Part shown: positions 1-9,200 of the stretch, in pieces
Position numbering within the stretch: position 1 is the first letter of the stretch
Layout: every line of letters starts with the position of its first letter
DNA from: QIAW01 sp035487295
Lineage (GTDB): Bacteria > Acidobacteriota > Terriglobia > Terriglobales > Acidobacteriaceae
NCBI GenBank assembly: GCA_035487295.1
Contig: DATHMH010000012.1
Coordinates: forward strand, 124,001-188,000
Direction: 5' to 3'
Length of the DNA: 64,000 nt
Notes under the pieces: model-generated
Told to the model about the DNA's origin: nothing
Databases searched by the model: none
The model's input: only the letters and a program-made list of their open reading frames with translations
Made by a program: the position numbers and the translations under genes

Positions 1-341
1 TCGCCTACAACTCCACCGCCCAGGGCAATCACAAAGCAGCCGCGGTCCGCTCCCAGTTTGACCATCTGCTCGGCCAGATTTTCCACGGTGGAAATGTTCT
101 TGTGGCGCTCCCCGTCCCGCATTTCCAGGACGTGAAACCGGATCTCCGCTTTCTTCAGCGACTCCAGCAGCGCCTTTTCCCAATGCTTCCGCACCGGCGG
201 CACAGTAACCACAAAACATTGCGCGCGGCTGCTGGGTCGCCCCAACGCCGCAATGATCTCAGCAGCAGCGGAGGCGAGCAGCCCGCTGCCAATCACCGCC
301 TCATAGGATTTCGGCTTCACTCGAACAGGTACGCGTTGCAC
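1..341 (-). CDS. aroB: 3-dehydroquinate synthase, N-terminal part
   Basis: The gene runs off the left edge; only about 113 N-terminal residues are present. The translated minus strand reads VRVKPKSYEAVIGSG near the start and ends in a stretch containing ALGGGVVG, the glycine-rich NAD-binding signature of AroB, which converts DAHP to 3-dehydroquinate in the shikimate pathway. The in-frame starts available are GTG at 341 and GTG at 359; the first fits the family N-terminus better. It is divergent from nadB, with under 50 bp between them. DAHP synthase, the step before AroB, lies 23 kb away in this window. Family assignment is firm; the start is not. Confidence 0.85.
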   Translation of the reverse strand, partial: MQRVPVRVKPKSYEAVIGSGLLASAAAEIIAALGRPSSRAQCFVVTVPPVRKHWEKALLESLKKAEIRFHVLEMRDGERHKNISTVENLAEQMVKLGADRGCFVIALGGGVVG

Positions 342-386
342 GCATTCATCATAACGCACATGCTACCATCGAGGGTTGGTCTGTTC

Positions 387-1973
387 ATGAAATCCGTCCC
401 CCCGGAAACCGACTTCATCGTCGTAGGCGCTGGTGTTGCCGGCCTGCGCGCAGCCATCGAGTTGGCCGAGGCCGGACGCGTGCTGGTGCTGGCCAAGCGC
501 GAGCTCACCGAATCTGCCACGCAATACGCTCAGGGCGGCATCGCCGTCGCCTTGAGCGATGAAGACGATATCAGCTTGCATCTGCAGGATACCCTCGAAG
601 CCGGCGACGGTATCGTCAATCCTGATGCCGCCCGCGTGCTGGTGGAAGAAGGACCGGAGCGCATCCAGGAGCTCATCGATTGGGGCACGGCTTTTGACCG
701 CCATGGCGCCAAGCTGGCGTTTACCCGCGAAGGAGCTCACAGCCGCTCCCGCATCCTGCACGCGCACGGCGACTCCACCGGCCGCGAGATCGGACGCACC
801 TTGCAGGCCAAGGCCCGCTCACTGGCCAATATCACTTTCAGCGACTTTGAATTCAGCGCTGACTTATGGCAGCACGAGGGCGGCGTGGGCGGAATCACTT
901 TGATGGATAAATCCGGCGAAACTCACCCTGTGTCCGCTTCTGCTGTCTTGCTGGCCACCGGAGGGGTTGGGCAGGTCTACAGCGAAACCACCAATCCTCC
1001 TATCGCGACCGGCGACGGTGTTGCTATGGCCTTTCGCGCCGGAGCTGAAATCAGCGACATGGAATTTGTGCAATTCCATCCCACGGCCCTCTACGTCAAA
1101 AATGCTCCGCGCTTTCTGATCTCTGAAGCTCTGCGCGGCGAAGGAGCACGGCTGCGCAACATGGAGATGGTGCGCTTTATGCCCAAGTATCACGAGATGG
1201 CGGAGCTGGCCCCGCGTGACGTTGTCGCCCGCGCCATTGTGCACGAGATAGAAATCGTTCCCGCGCGCGAAGCCGTGGTCTATCTCGATCTGACCCATGT
1301 GCGGGCCGATCGCATCAAATCGCGCTTCCCTCGCATCTACGAGACCTGTCTGCAATACAACATTGACATCAGTACAGACATGATTCCGGTGCGTCCTGCG
1401 GCGCATTACGCCATGGGCGGCGTGCGCACCGACCTCGAAGGCAAGACCAACTTGCCCGGATTGTTCGCTGCCGGCGAGGTAGCGGCCACCGGCGTCCACG
1501 GAGCCAATCGTCTGGCAAGCAATTCCCTTCTGGAAGGCGTCGTCTTTGGAGCGCGCGCCGGCAAAGCCATGCGCGGAAATCTGCGCTCCGGCAACAATGC
1601 CTCCGCCGCGCCGGAGATGAAAGGTCCGGAGCTGCATCACTCCAGTCCTGAGCTGGCTCCGCAGGAGCTGGAAAACCACATTCAAGCCTTGCGTAAATTA
1701 ATGTGGCAGGATGCCGGTATCGTTCGCGACGGTAAGAAGCTTCAGCATTGCATTGCTGAGCTCAAGAAAGCCCAGGACCTGCTGCCCCAACCCAAATCCC
1801 GGCGCGAGTGGGAAGCCCACAATATTGCCATCAACGGCATGCTCATCGCCTGCGCTGCCCTCGCTCGCCAGGAAAGCCGTGGCGCTCATTATCGTACCGA
1901 CCATCCTCAACACAACGACGCCAGGTTCAAAAAACATTCCATCATGCGCGCCGGTGAAATTCGTTTTGCCTGA
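387..1973 (+). CDS. nadB: L-aspartate oxidase
   Basis: 528 residues, about the usual NadB length. It oxidises L-aspartate to iminoaspartate with FAD, the first step of NAD synthesis, in the cytoplasm. Visible signatures: the dinucleotide fold GAGVAG at residues 14-19, YAQGGIAVAL, HAHGDSTGREI, VQFHPTAL, PAAHYAMGGV and HGANRLASNSLLEG, all typical of the succinate dehydrogenase/NadB flavoprotein family. The longer open frame upstream overlaps aroB on the other strand and is not protein-like; ATG 387 follows GAGGG at 371-375, and ATG 360 is an alternative. The stop codon directly abuts the convergent terC stop. No nadA or nadC is present here. Confidence 0.93.
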   Translation: MKSVPPETDFIVVGAGVAGLRAAIELAEAGRVLVLAKRELTESATQYAQGGIAVALSDEDDISLHLQDTLEAGDGIVNPDAARVLVEEGPERIQELIDWGTAFDRHGAKLAFTREGAHSRSRILHAHGDSTGREIGRTLQAKARSLANITFSDFEFSADLWQHEGGVGGITLMDKSGETHPVSASAVLLATGGVGQVYSETTNPPIATGDGVAMAFRAGAEISDMEFVQFHPTALYVKNAPRFLISEALRGEGARLRNMEMVRFMPKYHEMAELAPRDVVARAIVHEIEIVPAREAVVYLDLTHVRADRIKSRFPRIYETCLQYNIDISTDMIPVRPAAHYAMGGVRTDLEGKTNLPGLFAAGEVAATGVHGANRLASNSLLEGVVFGARAGKAMRGNLRSGNNASAAPEMKGPELHHSSPELAPQELENHIQALRKLMWQDAGIVRDGKKLQHCIAELKKAQDLLPQPKSRREWEAHNIAINGMLIACAALARQESRGAHYRTDHPQHNDARFKKHSIMRAGEIRFA

Positions 1974-2903
1974 TCACGTGGCAGTCTTTGCTTGCTTTTG
2001 GGGAAACACGAGCGACGCAATCACCGAAATAACCAGGATGCCGGCGACGACACCCAGCGCCCAGCCTGTTGGGATGGTCACATAATGGGAGATCACCATC
2101 TTGACTCCGATGAATGCCAGGATGACTGCGAGTCCTTCGTTTAAATAATGAAAGACCCCCATCATGTCTGCCAGGGCAAAATAAATGGAGCGCAGGCCCA
2201 GCACAGCAAAAACATTCGACGTATAAACGATAAACGGATCATGGCTGACTGCCAGCACCGCCGGAATGGAATCGGTAGCAAACAGCACATCGGTGGTTTC
2301 AACCGCCAGCAGCACAAAAAATAACGGCGTCACCCATAATTCCGCGCCGCGCCGGGTTACGAATTTTCCATTTTCATAATTTTCCGTCACCCGCAGGAAT
2401 CGCCGGAGAAATTTGAGCACGGGGTTCTTTTCCGGATGGACCTCCTGCTCATCTTCCCTGAACAAGCGGACGCCGGTATAAATCAGGAACGCTCCAAACA
2501 GATAGATGATCCATTCAAACCTCCTCAGCAGCGACACGCCGACAATGATGAAGATTCCGCGGGTTACCAGGGCGCCGATGATCCCCCAGAATAAAACTTT
2601 ATGCTGCAGTTCATTTTCGACTTTAAAAAAACGGAATATGACCAGGAAGACGAACAGGTTGTCGACGCTCAACGCCTCTTCAATCAGATAGCCGGTCGTG
2701 AACTCCAATGCCTTCTGGCTGCCCGCGCGAAAAAATACTAGAACGGCAAAGGCGGCCGCCAGCAGAACCCAGAACAGGCTCCAACCTACCGCCTCACGCA
2801 GCTTGATGGCGCGGGCCTTGCGGTGAAAAACCAGCAGATCCAGCGCCAGCAGCGCCAGCACGCCGGCATTAAAGAAAACCCAGAACCAGATTCCCTCTTG
2901 CAT
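1974..2903 (-). CDS. TerC/Alx family integral membrane protein
   Basis: 309 residues with about eight hydrophobic segments. Conserved TerC features include LIEEALSVDNLFVFLVIFRFF, the acidic pair in VETTDVLFATDSIPAVLAVS, and NVFAVLGLRSIYFAL. TerC/Alx proteins are linked to tellurite resistance, manganese export and metal loading of exported proteins; the exact role here cannot be told. An upstream in-frame TTG at 2939 would add 12 residues, but ATG 2903 gives the family N-terminus (MQEGIWFWVFF). No yybP-ykoY manganese riboswitch, often found upstream of this family, was recognised. The gene is convergent with nadB with no spacer. Confidence 0.88.
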   Translation of the reverse strand: MQEGIWFWVFFNAGVLALLALDLLVFHRKARAIKLREAVGWSLFWVLLAAAFAVLVFFRAGSQKALEFTTGYLIEEALSVDNLFVFLVIFRFFKVENELQHKVLFWGIIGALVTRGIFIIVGVSLLRRFEWIIYLFGAFLIYTGVRLFREDEQEVHPEKNPVLKFLRRFLRVTENYENGKFVTRRGAELWVTPLFFVLLAVETTDVLFATDSIPAVLAVSHDPFIVYTSNVFAVLGLRSIYFALADMMGVFHYLNEGLAVILAFIGVKMVISHYVTIPTGWALGVVAGILVISVIASLVFPQKQAKTAT

Positions 2904-2953
2904 CTTCTGCGATTGTACAGAAGGCGTTACTCTGTCCAAAAAAATGGAGTGCG

Positions 2954-2979
2954 GTAGAGACGCAGCTTGCTATGTCTCC
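2954..2979. repeat. Palindromic intergenic repeat, family P1 copy a
   Basis: GTAGAGACGCAGCTTGCT followed by ATGTCTCC folds as a hairpin of about ten pairs. It matches three other places in the window (22815-22842, 28134-28163, 56768-56797), whose shared core is GAGACGTAGC-AAG-CTACGTCTC. It lies in the gap between terC and the sugar porter. Confidence 0.6.
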
Positions 2980-3039
2980 CAGATGGCGGCTTATAGGATT
3001 TTTGCTCGACGTAGGCGTAAGCCGGGGGCATTGACCCAT

Positions 3040-3075
3040 AATGCCTCTGCGTACCTCAGCGTCCTCTGCGATTGA
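3040..3075. repeat. Purine-rich intergenic repeat, family P2 copy
   Basis: Read on the minus strand this is AATCGCAGAGGACGC-TGAGGTACGCAGAGG. A nearly identical stretch occurs on the plus strand at 21410-21440. It is non-coding and sits just past the 3' end of the sugar porter gene. It belongs to a loose class of CACAGAGG-like intergenic repeats seen several times in the window. Confidence 0.5.
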
Positions 3076-3091
3076 TTCTTGCGCCCCAATG

Positions 3092-4897
3092 CTATCTGGC
3101 AGCCGCAAGTTCAGAGGGCTTTTTATCACCCTCGAAAAATTCCTCAATCTCTTCCAGCGTCTTGCCCTTGGTTTCAGGCAGAAAGAACGCCGCCGTGATG
3201 AAATAAATCACGGTGAACGCCGCAAACATGAAAAAGATGAAGGAGTAGCCATGCTTGCCGACCGTGGGTAGAAAAATCGCTGCGATGGTTGTGGCGACCG
3301 TCTGATTGATTAGCAGCGCGATGCTCATTCCGTTGGAGCGGATGCGCGTCGGCATAAGCTCTGACAGAGCCAGCCACACGCAAACGCCGGGACCGACCGC
3401 GAAGAAGGCCATGAAAAGATACAGTGTGATGGCTACTAGCCAGCCGTTCTTTTGGCTGGGCACCGGAGTGACAAGTGCAGCATCGATCTTCAATGGCGCC
3501 GCCTTTGCGGCCTCCAGATTGGCAGAAGGCGATTCGAAAAATGCTGCCACCTTGCCGGGGGGCAGATTGCTGCGGTCAATGCTGATGGCTTTTGCCGCTA
3601 CATCGTTGGAAATAGCAGCATTGCTGGCCCGATGGAAATCTCCATACGAATAGATGATCACCAGAGAGGATGGAAGGCCGCTGATGGCCCTGCCCACTGC
3701 TCCTTTGGAGGCCAGCAGTGAATCTGCTGTCTTCTGGTCAAAGTGGAACGTGAGCGTCTGATCCGTAGCTACGAGCTTTTGGACCGCTTCTCTTGTGTCC
3801 ACTTGCGTCCGCTCGGTCCTGTTAAAAAGGATGCCCGTGCACGTCAATGACACAATAATGCCCGCTGTACCGACGGAAAGCAGGAACTTGCGTCCTTTCC
3901 GGTCCACCAGAGCAACCCCGACGGCGGTAACTGAAAAATTGACGATCGTAAAAACAAACCAGCCCCAGTGAGCCGCCACATCGGAGAGACCGGCCTGCAA
4001 GAGAATCGTGGTGTTGTAGGCGATGATCGAGTTAATGCCTGTGGTTTGATTACAGGCCAGAATAATGCAGGCCAGGATGAATGGAATAACGTACTTGCGG
4101 CGCAGCAGCGATTCTTTAATCTGCTTGCCTTTTGAGCTTTTGGCGTTTTCAGCCGCGACAGCCTCTTCCATCTCTCGGAGTTCGATACCTGCCTGCTCTT
4201 CACTGCGCGAACGAAGCAGCGCTGTATAGGCTGCTTCTTTCCTGCCGCGCCGAAAGAGCCAGCGCGGAGACTCCGCCACAATAAAGCTTCCGATCACAAA
4301 CACAATGCCCGCCGGCAGTGAAATCCAGAAAGTACTGCGCCAAGCGTGATCTTTGAAGGCAAAGATGTGGGCGGCAACGCCAAGCTTTGTTACCATATCG
4401 AGGCGATAGCTGAAATAAATGGTGATGATTGCTGAAATGACGAAACCGAAGGTCAGCATCCACTGAAAAATGCCGGTGCCTTTGCCCCGGCTCGACGCAC
4501 TAAGGCACTCTGCCAGATATAACGGAATCACCACTCCGATCAGGCCGGCGCTGGTGCCCTGTAAGAGTCGGCCAATCACAAGCGTACTGTAGGCCTGCGA
4601 GAGTGCGATCATCGGAATGCTGATCACGAACATGATGCCGCTCAGCGCCATCAGCCACTTGCGTCCCATCCAGTCTGCCAACAGACCCGCAAATAGAGTC
4701 GAGATCACGCTGCCCAGAAGTACCGCAGCAACGACAAAAGAAAGCTGGCTGGCATTGAAACCAGATGTGGCCTCGAGGTAGGGCAATGCGCCTGAGATAA
4801 TGCCGACGTCCACGCCATACAGCAAACCGCCAAGCCCCGCTACTAGCAGGAGAAAACGGTTATAACCAACCTTGGCTTCAGCTAAACTCTGGCTCAT
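3092..4897 (-). CDS. MFS sugar porter with large TM9-TM10 loop
   Basis: 601 residues against about 450-500 for the sugar porter family. Family motifs are present: GRK after TM2 (ADWMGRKW), AESPRWLFRRGR after TM6, NQTTGINSIIAYN in TM7, DRKGRKFLL between TM8 and TM9, and the C-terminal LPETKGKTLEEIE. It should import a sugar with protons across the inner membrane. The unusual part is a polar stretch of about 125 residues (roughly 358-485) between TM9 and TM10, predicted to face the periplasm. The start ATG 4897 is preceded by AAGGA at a normal distance. A GntR regulator and a TonB receptor lie upstream; a joint role in carbohydrate uptake is only an inference. Confidence 0.88.
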   Translation of the reverse strand: MSQSLAEAKVGYNRFLLLVAGLGGLLYGVDVGIISGALPYLEATSGFNASQLSFVVAAVLLGSVISTLFAGLLADWMGRKWLMALSGIMFVISIPMIALSQAYSTLVIGRLLQGTSAGLIGVVIPLYLAECLSASSRGKGTGIFQWMLTFGFVISAIITIYFSYRLDMVTKLGVAAHIFAFKDHAWRSTFWISLPAGIVFVIGSFIVAESPRWLFRRGRKEAAYTALLRSRSEEQAGIELREMEEAVAAENAKSSKGKQIKESLLRRKYVIPFILACIILACNQTTGINSIIAYNTTILLQAGLSDVAAHWGWFVFTIVNFSVTAVGVALVDRKGRKFLLSVGTAGIIVSLTCTGILFNRTERTQVDTREAVQKLVATDQTLTFHFDQKTADSLLASKGAVGRAISGLPSSLVIIYSYGDFHRASNAAISNDVAAKAISIDRSNLPPGKVAAFFESPSANLEAAKAAPLKIDAALVTPVPSQKNGWLVAITLYLFMAFFAVGPGVCVWLALSELMPTRIRSNGMSIALLINQTVATTIAAIFLPTVGKHGYSFIFFMFAAFTVIYFITAAFFLPETKGKTLEEIEEFFEGDKKPSELAAAR

Positions 4898-5018
4898 ATC
4901 CGTGATTCCTTTTCAGATGAGATTCCGGAGGCAAACCGGAATGCTACGCCAGTTTGGCCCAAAACGGAGCGCACTGGTAAAATAAGTTTTGTCAGACCTT
5001 CTGTCACCCGCGTCTTGT

Positions 5019-5094
5019 GGGGCTATAGCTCAGCTGGGAGAGCGCATCGTTCGCAACGATGAGGTCGTCGGTTCGATCCCGACTAGCTCCACCA
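5019..5094 (+). tRNA. tRNA-Ala (anticodon CGC)
   Basis: 76 nt including an encoded CCA. Acceptor stem GGGGCTA pairs with TAGCTCC and contains the G3-U70 wobble that identifies alanine tRNAs. The anticodon arm is CATCG-TTCGCAA-CGATG, giving anticodon CGC for GCG codons. The T arm is GTCGG-TTCGATC-CCGAC. All stems pair well, so the gene should be functional. It stands alone between the sugar porter and the GntR gene. Confidence 0.96.
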
Positions 5095-5109
5095 AACTAT
5101 TTCAACTCT

Positions 5110-5185
5110 CCTAAACTCTGTCATCCTGAGCGAGGGCGAACGCCCGAGTCGAAGAGCCTGTCCTGAGCGAAGCCGAAGGAACCCC
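5110..5185. repeat. Dispersed TCATCCTGAGCG-type repeat
   Basis: The segment contains TCATCCTGAGCGAGGGCGAA and a second related unit, TGTCCTGAGCGAAGCCGAAGG. From memory of the family, similar text is common between genes in many bacterial genomes. The small open frame across it (5083-5280, minus) has no protein character. Nothing else is recognised between the tRNA and the GntR gene. Confidence 0.5.
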
Positions 5186-5282
5186 GACAAATTCTGTCCC
5201 TCCCAGGCAGCCTCAGGGAATTCTCCCGATGCAAGTACTGCTTGATGATCTCTGACATGATCTTTAAGCCAAAATTCCACAC

Positions 5283-6005
5283 CTATCGAAATCTCCGAAT
5301 CCTCAGCGTATGCCGGTCGGAGCGGTAAAGACCCAACACATAAAGAATAGCTTTGCCCTGGGTGGAATAAATCACCTGCCGGATTCTAAGCAACGGAGCC
5401 CCACGCGTCACACCGAGCAGCTCCGCCGTCCGCGGATCGGCCGCAGTGGCATCAATTTCTTCATCGGCGTAAGCCAGCACCAGGCGATGATCGTGTTCCA
5501 GGACTGCGAATAACGACCCCCGCTCCAGCGGCACGCGCGCCATATCTACAAACTGTTCTGCCGGCAGATAACAGGTTTCAAGCGCAAACGGTTCGTTGGC
5601 CGCTTGTCTTAGGCGCTCCACCATCAACAGCCGGCTGGTGGCGGGCAGTGCAAGGCGCGCAGCAATATCGTTGGCATTATCGACGACGCTTGAACTCAAC
5701 ACCCGGGAGCGTGCCGACAAACCGCGGCTGGCCATCTCTTCGCTTAAGCTGGTCAACTTGTTGAAGTGGATCTTCGGAGGAGCAACAAAGGTGCCGGCGC
5801 CGCGCCGCCGCTCCACCAGGCCTTCGCGTTGCAGCTCAGCCAGCGCATGCCGCGCCGTCATCAGACTCACGTGATGAATTTTGGCTAGTTCTCTCTCTGA
5901 ATCCACGGCATCTCCAGGTTTGAGCTGCCCACTTTCGATCCGCTCCCGGATCGTGCCCTGGATTCTCTGATAGGCCGGTGGCCAATTTCCATTGTTAGGC
6001 GACAA
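5283..6005 (-). CDS. GntR/HutC family transcriptional regulator
   Basis: 240 residues: an N-terminal winged helix (AYQRIQGTIRERIESGQLKPGD, then SERELAKIHHVSLMTARHAL and RRRGAGTFV), then a UTRA ligand-binding domain from about residue 85 to the end. HutC-type regulators bind sugars, amino-sugar phosphates or related effectors and usually repress adjacent genes. The start is a TTG at 6005 supported by GGAGAG about ten bases upstream; no ATG fits. It is divergent from the TonB receptor, and the 250-bp gap holds two copies of a GCTATANAGC palindrome that make good operator candidates. The effector is unknown; sugar uptake is suggested by the neighbours only. Confidence 0.9.
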   Translation of the reverse strand: MSPNNGNWPPAYQRIQGTIRERIESGQLKPGDAVDSERELAKIHHVSLMTARHALAELQREGLVERRRGAGTFVAPPKIHFNKLTSLSEEMASRGLSARSRVLSSSVVDNANDIAARLALPATSRLLMVERLRQAANEPFALETCYLPAEQFVDMARVPLERGSLFAVLEHDHRLVLAYADEEIDATAADPRTAELLGVTRGAPLLRIRQVIYSTQGKAILYVLGLYRSDRHTLRIRRFR

Positions 6006-6071
6006 TTTTTTCTCTCTCCGTCTTTAACTGTAAAGCTCGCAGTGCTATGATGTTTTCGACACATCTGCCGT

Positions 6072-6081
6072 GCTATAGAGC
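6072..6081. promoter_or_regulatory. Putative GntR operator, copy 1
   Basis: GCTATAGAGC, a one-base variant of the perfect palindrome at 6152-6161. HutC-type operators generally have the layout GTNTANAC; this is a relaxed match. It lies about 70 bp in front of the GntR start. Confidence 0.45.
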
Positions 6082-6134
6082 AGGTAAGCCCTTATATCAG
6101 GGAAGTTTGAGCGGATTTCGCTCTGATTTTTCGC

Positions 6135-6161
6135 TTGACAATCTCCCGACTGCTATATAGC
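6135..6161 (+). promoter_or_regulatory. Putative promoter -35 box overlapped by operator copy 2
   Basis: TTGACA at 6135-6140 is followed 11 bases later by the perfect ten-base palindrome GCTATATAGC at 6152-6161, where a -10 element would sit. A repressor bound here would block RNA polymerase entry for the TonB receptor gene. The -10 box itself is not convincing (TAGCTT at 17-bp spacing). Confidence 0.45.
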
Positions 6162-6255
6162 TTATACCAATTCACTACGAGAGACGCAAGCCCTCAGTTA
6201 GTGCTTTCGAGGATTACTTAGCGGGCTCTCATATCAAACTTCTAGGAGGGGTGCT

Positions 6256-9200
6256 GTGAGACAGGAATCCAATTTAAGAACAAGACTCGTATCAATATTT
6301 TCTGTAATTTTCTTACTCGCGTTCATCGCAGGCATACCTGCGCTGGCCCAGGAATTCACGGCCACTATTACCGGTACCGTCGTGGATCCCGGTGGCGCGC
6401 CGGTTAAGGGCGGAACCGTCATCGCGAAAGACGTGGACCGCGGAACGAGCCTGAGTACTGAAACCAACGACACGGGGGGCTTCAACATCTCGCGCCTTCC
6501 AGTTGGCACTTATCAGGTCAAAGTATCGGCCCAAGGGTTTCAAACGTCCGTATATCCCGCTCTCACGCTGGTGCTCAACCAAGTGGCGCGCCTCGATTTC
6601 AAATTGAAGGTCGGCCAGGTCAGCGAATCGGTGGAAGTCACGGCTGTAACACCTTTGTTGCAGACCGATACTACGATTGTCGGCAGCATCGTAGATGCAA
6701 AAACGGCCACCGATCTGCCTCTTTCAACCCATAACACGAACCAGTTGACCCTGATCTCAGGACCAGGCGTGATCACGCCGAATCTCTTTGGCTTCCAGGC
6801 GGCGCAGAACACGTTTGGCACAGGGCGTCCTTACGTGAACGGTGCCCGTGAGCAGGAAAACAACTTCATCCTCGATGGCATGGACAATAACCAGTCCGAC
6901 AACAACGACGTCGGCTATGTGCCGGCGCCCGAAGCCGTTCAGGAATTCAATTTGCTCACATCGAACGCGCCTGCCGACTTCGGTAACTATCTGGGCGGCG
7001 TGGTAAACGTGACCATTAAATCGGGTACCAACCAATATCATGGCGAGCTCTACGAGTATGCTCGCAGGGGCGGTTGGAACGCCAATAGCTGGTCCAACAA
7101 CCTCAATGGTATTCCGAGACAGGGAATGCACTACGACAACTTCGGCGCCACCATCGGTGGTCCAATCTTCAAGAACAAGCTTTTCTTCTTTACAGATTTC
7201 GCCGGCAGCCGGTGGTCTCAGCCTTCCACCACCACTCAACTACAGACAATTCCGTTGGCAGAGCGTACCGGCGATTTTTCCGCGCTTTTGGCCGGGCCGA
7301 ATCCGATTCAGCTTTATGATCCTGCTTCCAGCGCCACCGCTGCAGGCAGGACGCCGTTCCTCAATAACCAGATCCCGATTGGCAGGTTCAGTGCCGCGGC
7401 AAAGGCGATCATCAATTCGCCCTTCTATCCTTCCGCCCAGCTCGCGAACGACGTGCAGCAGTTCACCACCAACTCCTATCAGGGTGACGCCAAGATCGAC
7501 TGGATACCTTCCGAAAAAGATCACCTGATGGGTCGCTGGTCGCAGCAGGGAGTCGAGGCGCTGAACACGAACAGCATTGCGTTGCTCGGCAACTCAGACA
7601 AAACGTTTCCCCTCAAGAACTTCGTTCTTGATGAAACGCACACTTTCAATGCCAATCTGCTGAACGATGCCCGTATCGGCTTCTCTTACTTCCCTGTGAC
7701 CGAAGGCTTCGCCAACACGACAGGACAAAACCTGCCCAACGTCTTCGGCATTGCCGGCGTCACTGATACCTTCCTGCCCTTGCTTACCTTCGCTGGCGCG
7801 GGAACAATAGCCGGTAACATCGGAAATAACGACCTGGTGCAGTCGTTCCATGACACCACGCTGCAGTTCGAAGATACAGTTACGTTGACCCATGGCAACC
7901 ACGTGCTCCATGGCGGGTTTGAGATTTATCGTTATATCCAGAACGATCTCTATCCCGGCAACGCTGGGCTCGCCGGTGAGTTTGACTTCAATGGGCAATT
8001 TACCGGCAACACCGGCGCCAGCGGTGGCAGCGCGAACGCTGATTTCCTGCTTGGCCTGCCCCAGACCGTTCAGCAGGGAAATGGCGGTGGCGGCAACCGC
8101 TACCTGCGAAACAGCCTGTTCGGCTTCTTCGGGCAGGATAACTGGCGCGCAACCAAGACTCTCACCTTGAACCTTGGCCTTCGCTACGAACTCACCACGC
8201 CTCGCTATGAAGTCAACGATCGCACGGTGAACTTCAACATCTTCAGCGGGCAGCCCCAGATTGGCGGTCAGAATGGGGTCAGCCGCGCCACGTATGATAC
8301 CTATACCGGCATCGCCAACTTCGAGCCGCGGGTTGGACTCGCATGGTCGCCCGACTTCCTGCCCAACACGGTCTTCCGCGCCGCCTACGGCATCTCCACG
8401 TTCCAGGAAGCCAACGGTGTCAACAACCTGCCCTACCAGAACCCGCCGTTTATTGAAGCCCATACGGCGCTCTTTGCAGGTTTGGTACAGCCCGGTAGCA
8501 CGCTGGATCAGGGTTTCTCGAGCTTCCCTGCTGCGGCATGCAACGTGGCAGCGCTGCTTGCACTCTCGCCGGCTTGCCTCAGTTCCAATACTCTGCACCT
8601 TACCAACCCCAACCTTCGTCCTGCGGTTGATCAGCAGTGGAACTTCAGCATCCAGCACCAGTTCGGCAGCCATACCTCCATCCAGGTTGGATACGTGGGC
8701 AACAAGATTGACCACATGTCCAACATCTTCATCTTCAACCAGAACTTGCTGAATGCCAATGGCACAGTCTCCCCCGGTCCGTTTGCCCAACCTCTGATCA
8801 ACTGCTGCGGCGGCGCCGCTAACTCACCCACCATTCGCTTTAACGACTCCAGCGCCATTCAGCGCTACAACGCTCTGCAAACTACCTTTGAAGAGCGCCT
8901 GTTCCATGGTCTGGATTTCAAAGCGAACTACACCTGGTCCAAGTGTCTTTCCAACAGTCTGGGCTACTTCGGTCCCTTCGGCGACGAAGAGGCGCTTCCC
9001 GGTACCACAAGCCAGACCGGCTTCAACTTCTTTTATCAGAACGCTTATAATCCGAGGGCTGATTATGGCCGCTGCATCTCTGATGCAGCTAGCTTGTTCA
9101 ACGGTTACATGGTCTACGAACTGCCCTTTGGCAAAGGCAAGCTGTTTGGCGGCGGCGCAAGCGACGTGGTCAACGCCATCATTGGCGGTTGGACGATCGC

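Noticed and set aside
864..1685. 273-codon minus-strand open frame
   Set aside because: Antisense shadow of nadB; no protein-like pattern.
5022..5029. GCTATAGC, similar to the putative GntR operator
   Set aside because: It is part of the acceptor and D-arm sequence of the tRNA-Ala gene, so the match is explained by the tRNA.
7594..8790. 398-codon minus-strand open frame
   Set aside because: It is antisense to the TonB receptor, has no family features and is explained by the codon bias of a GC-rich gene.
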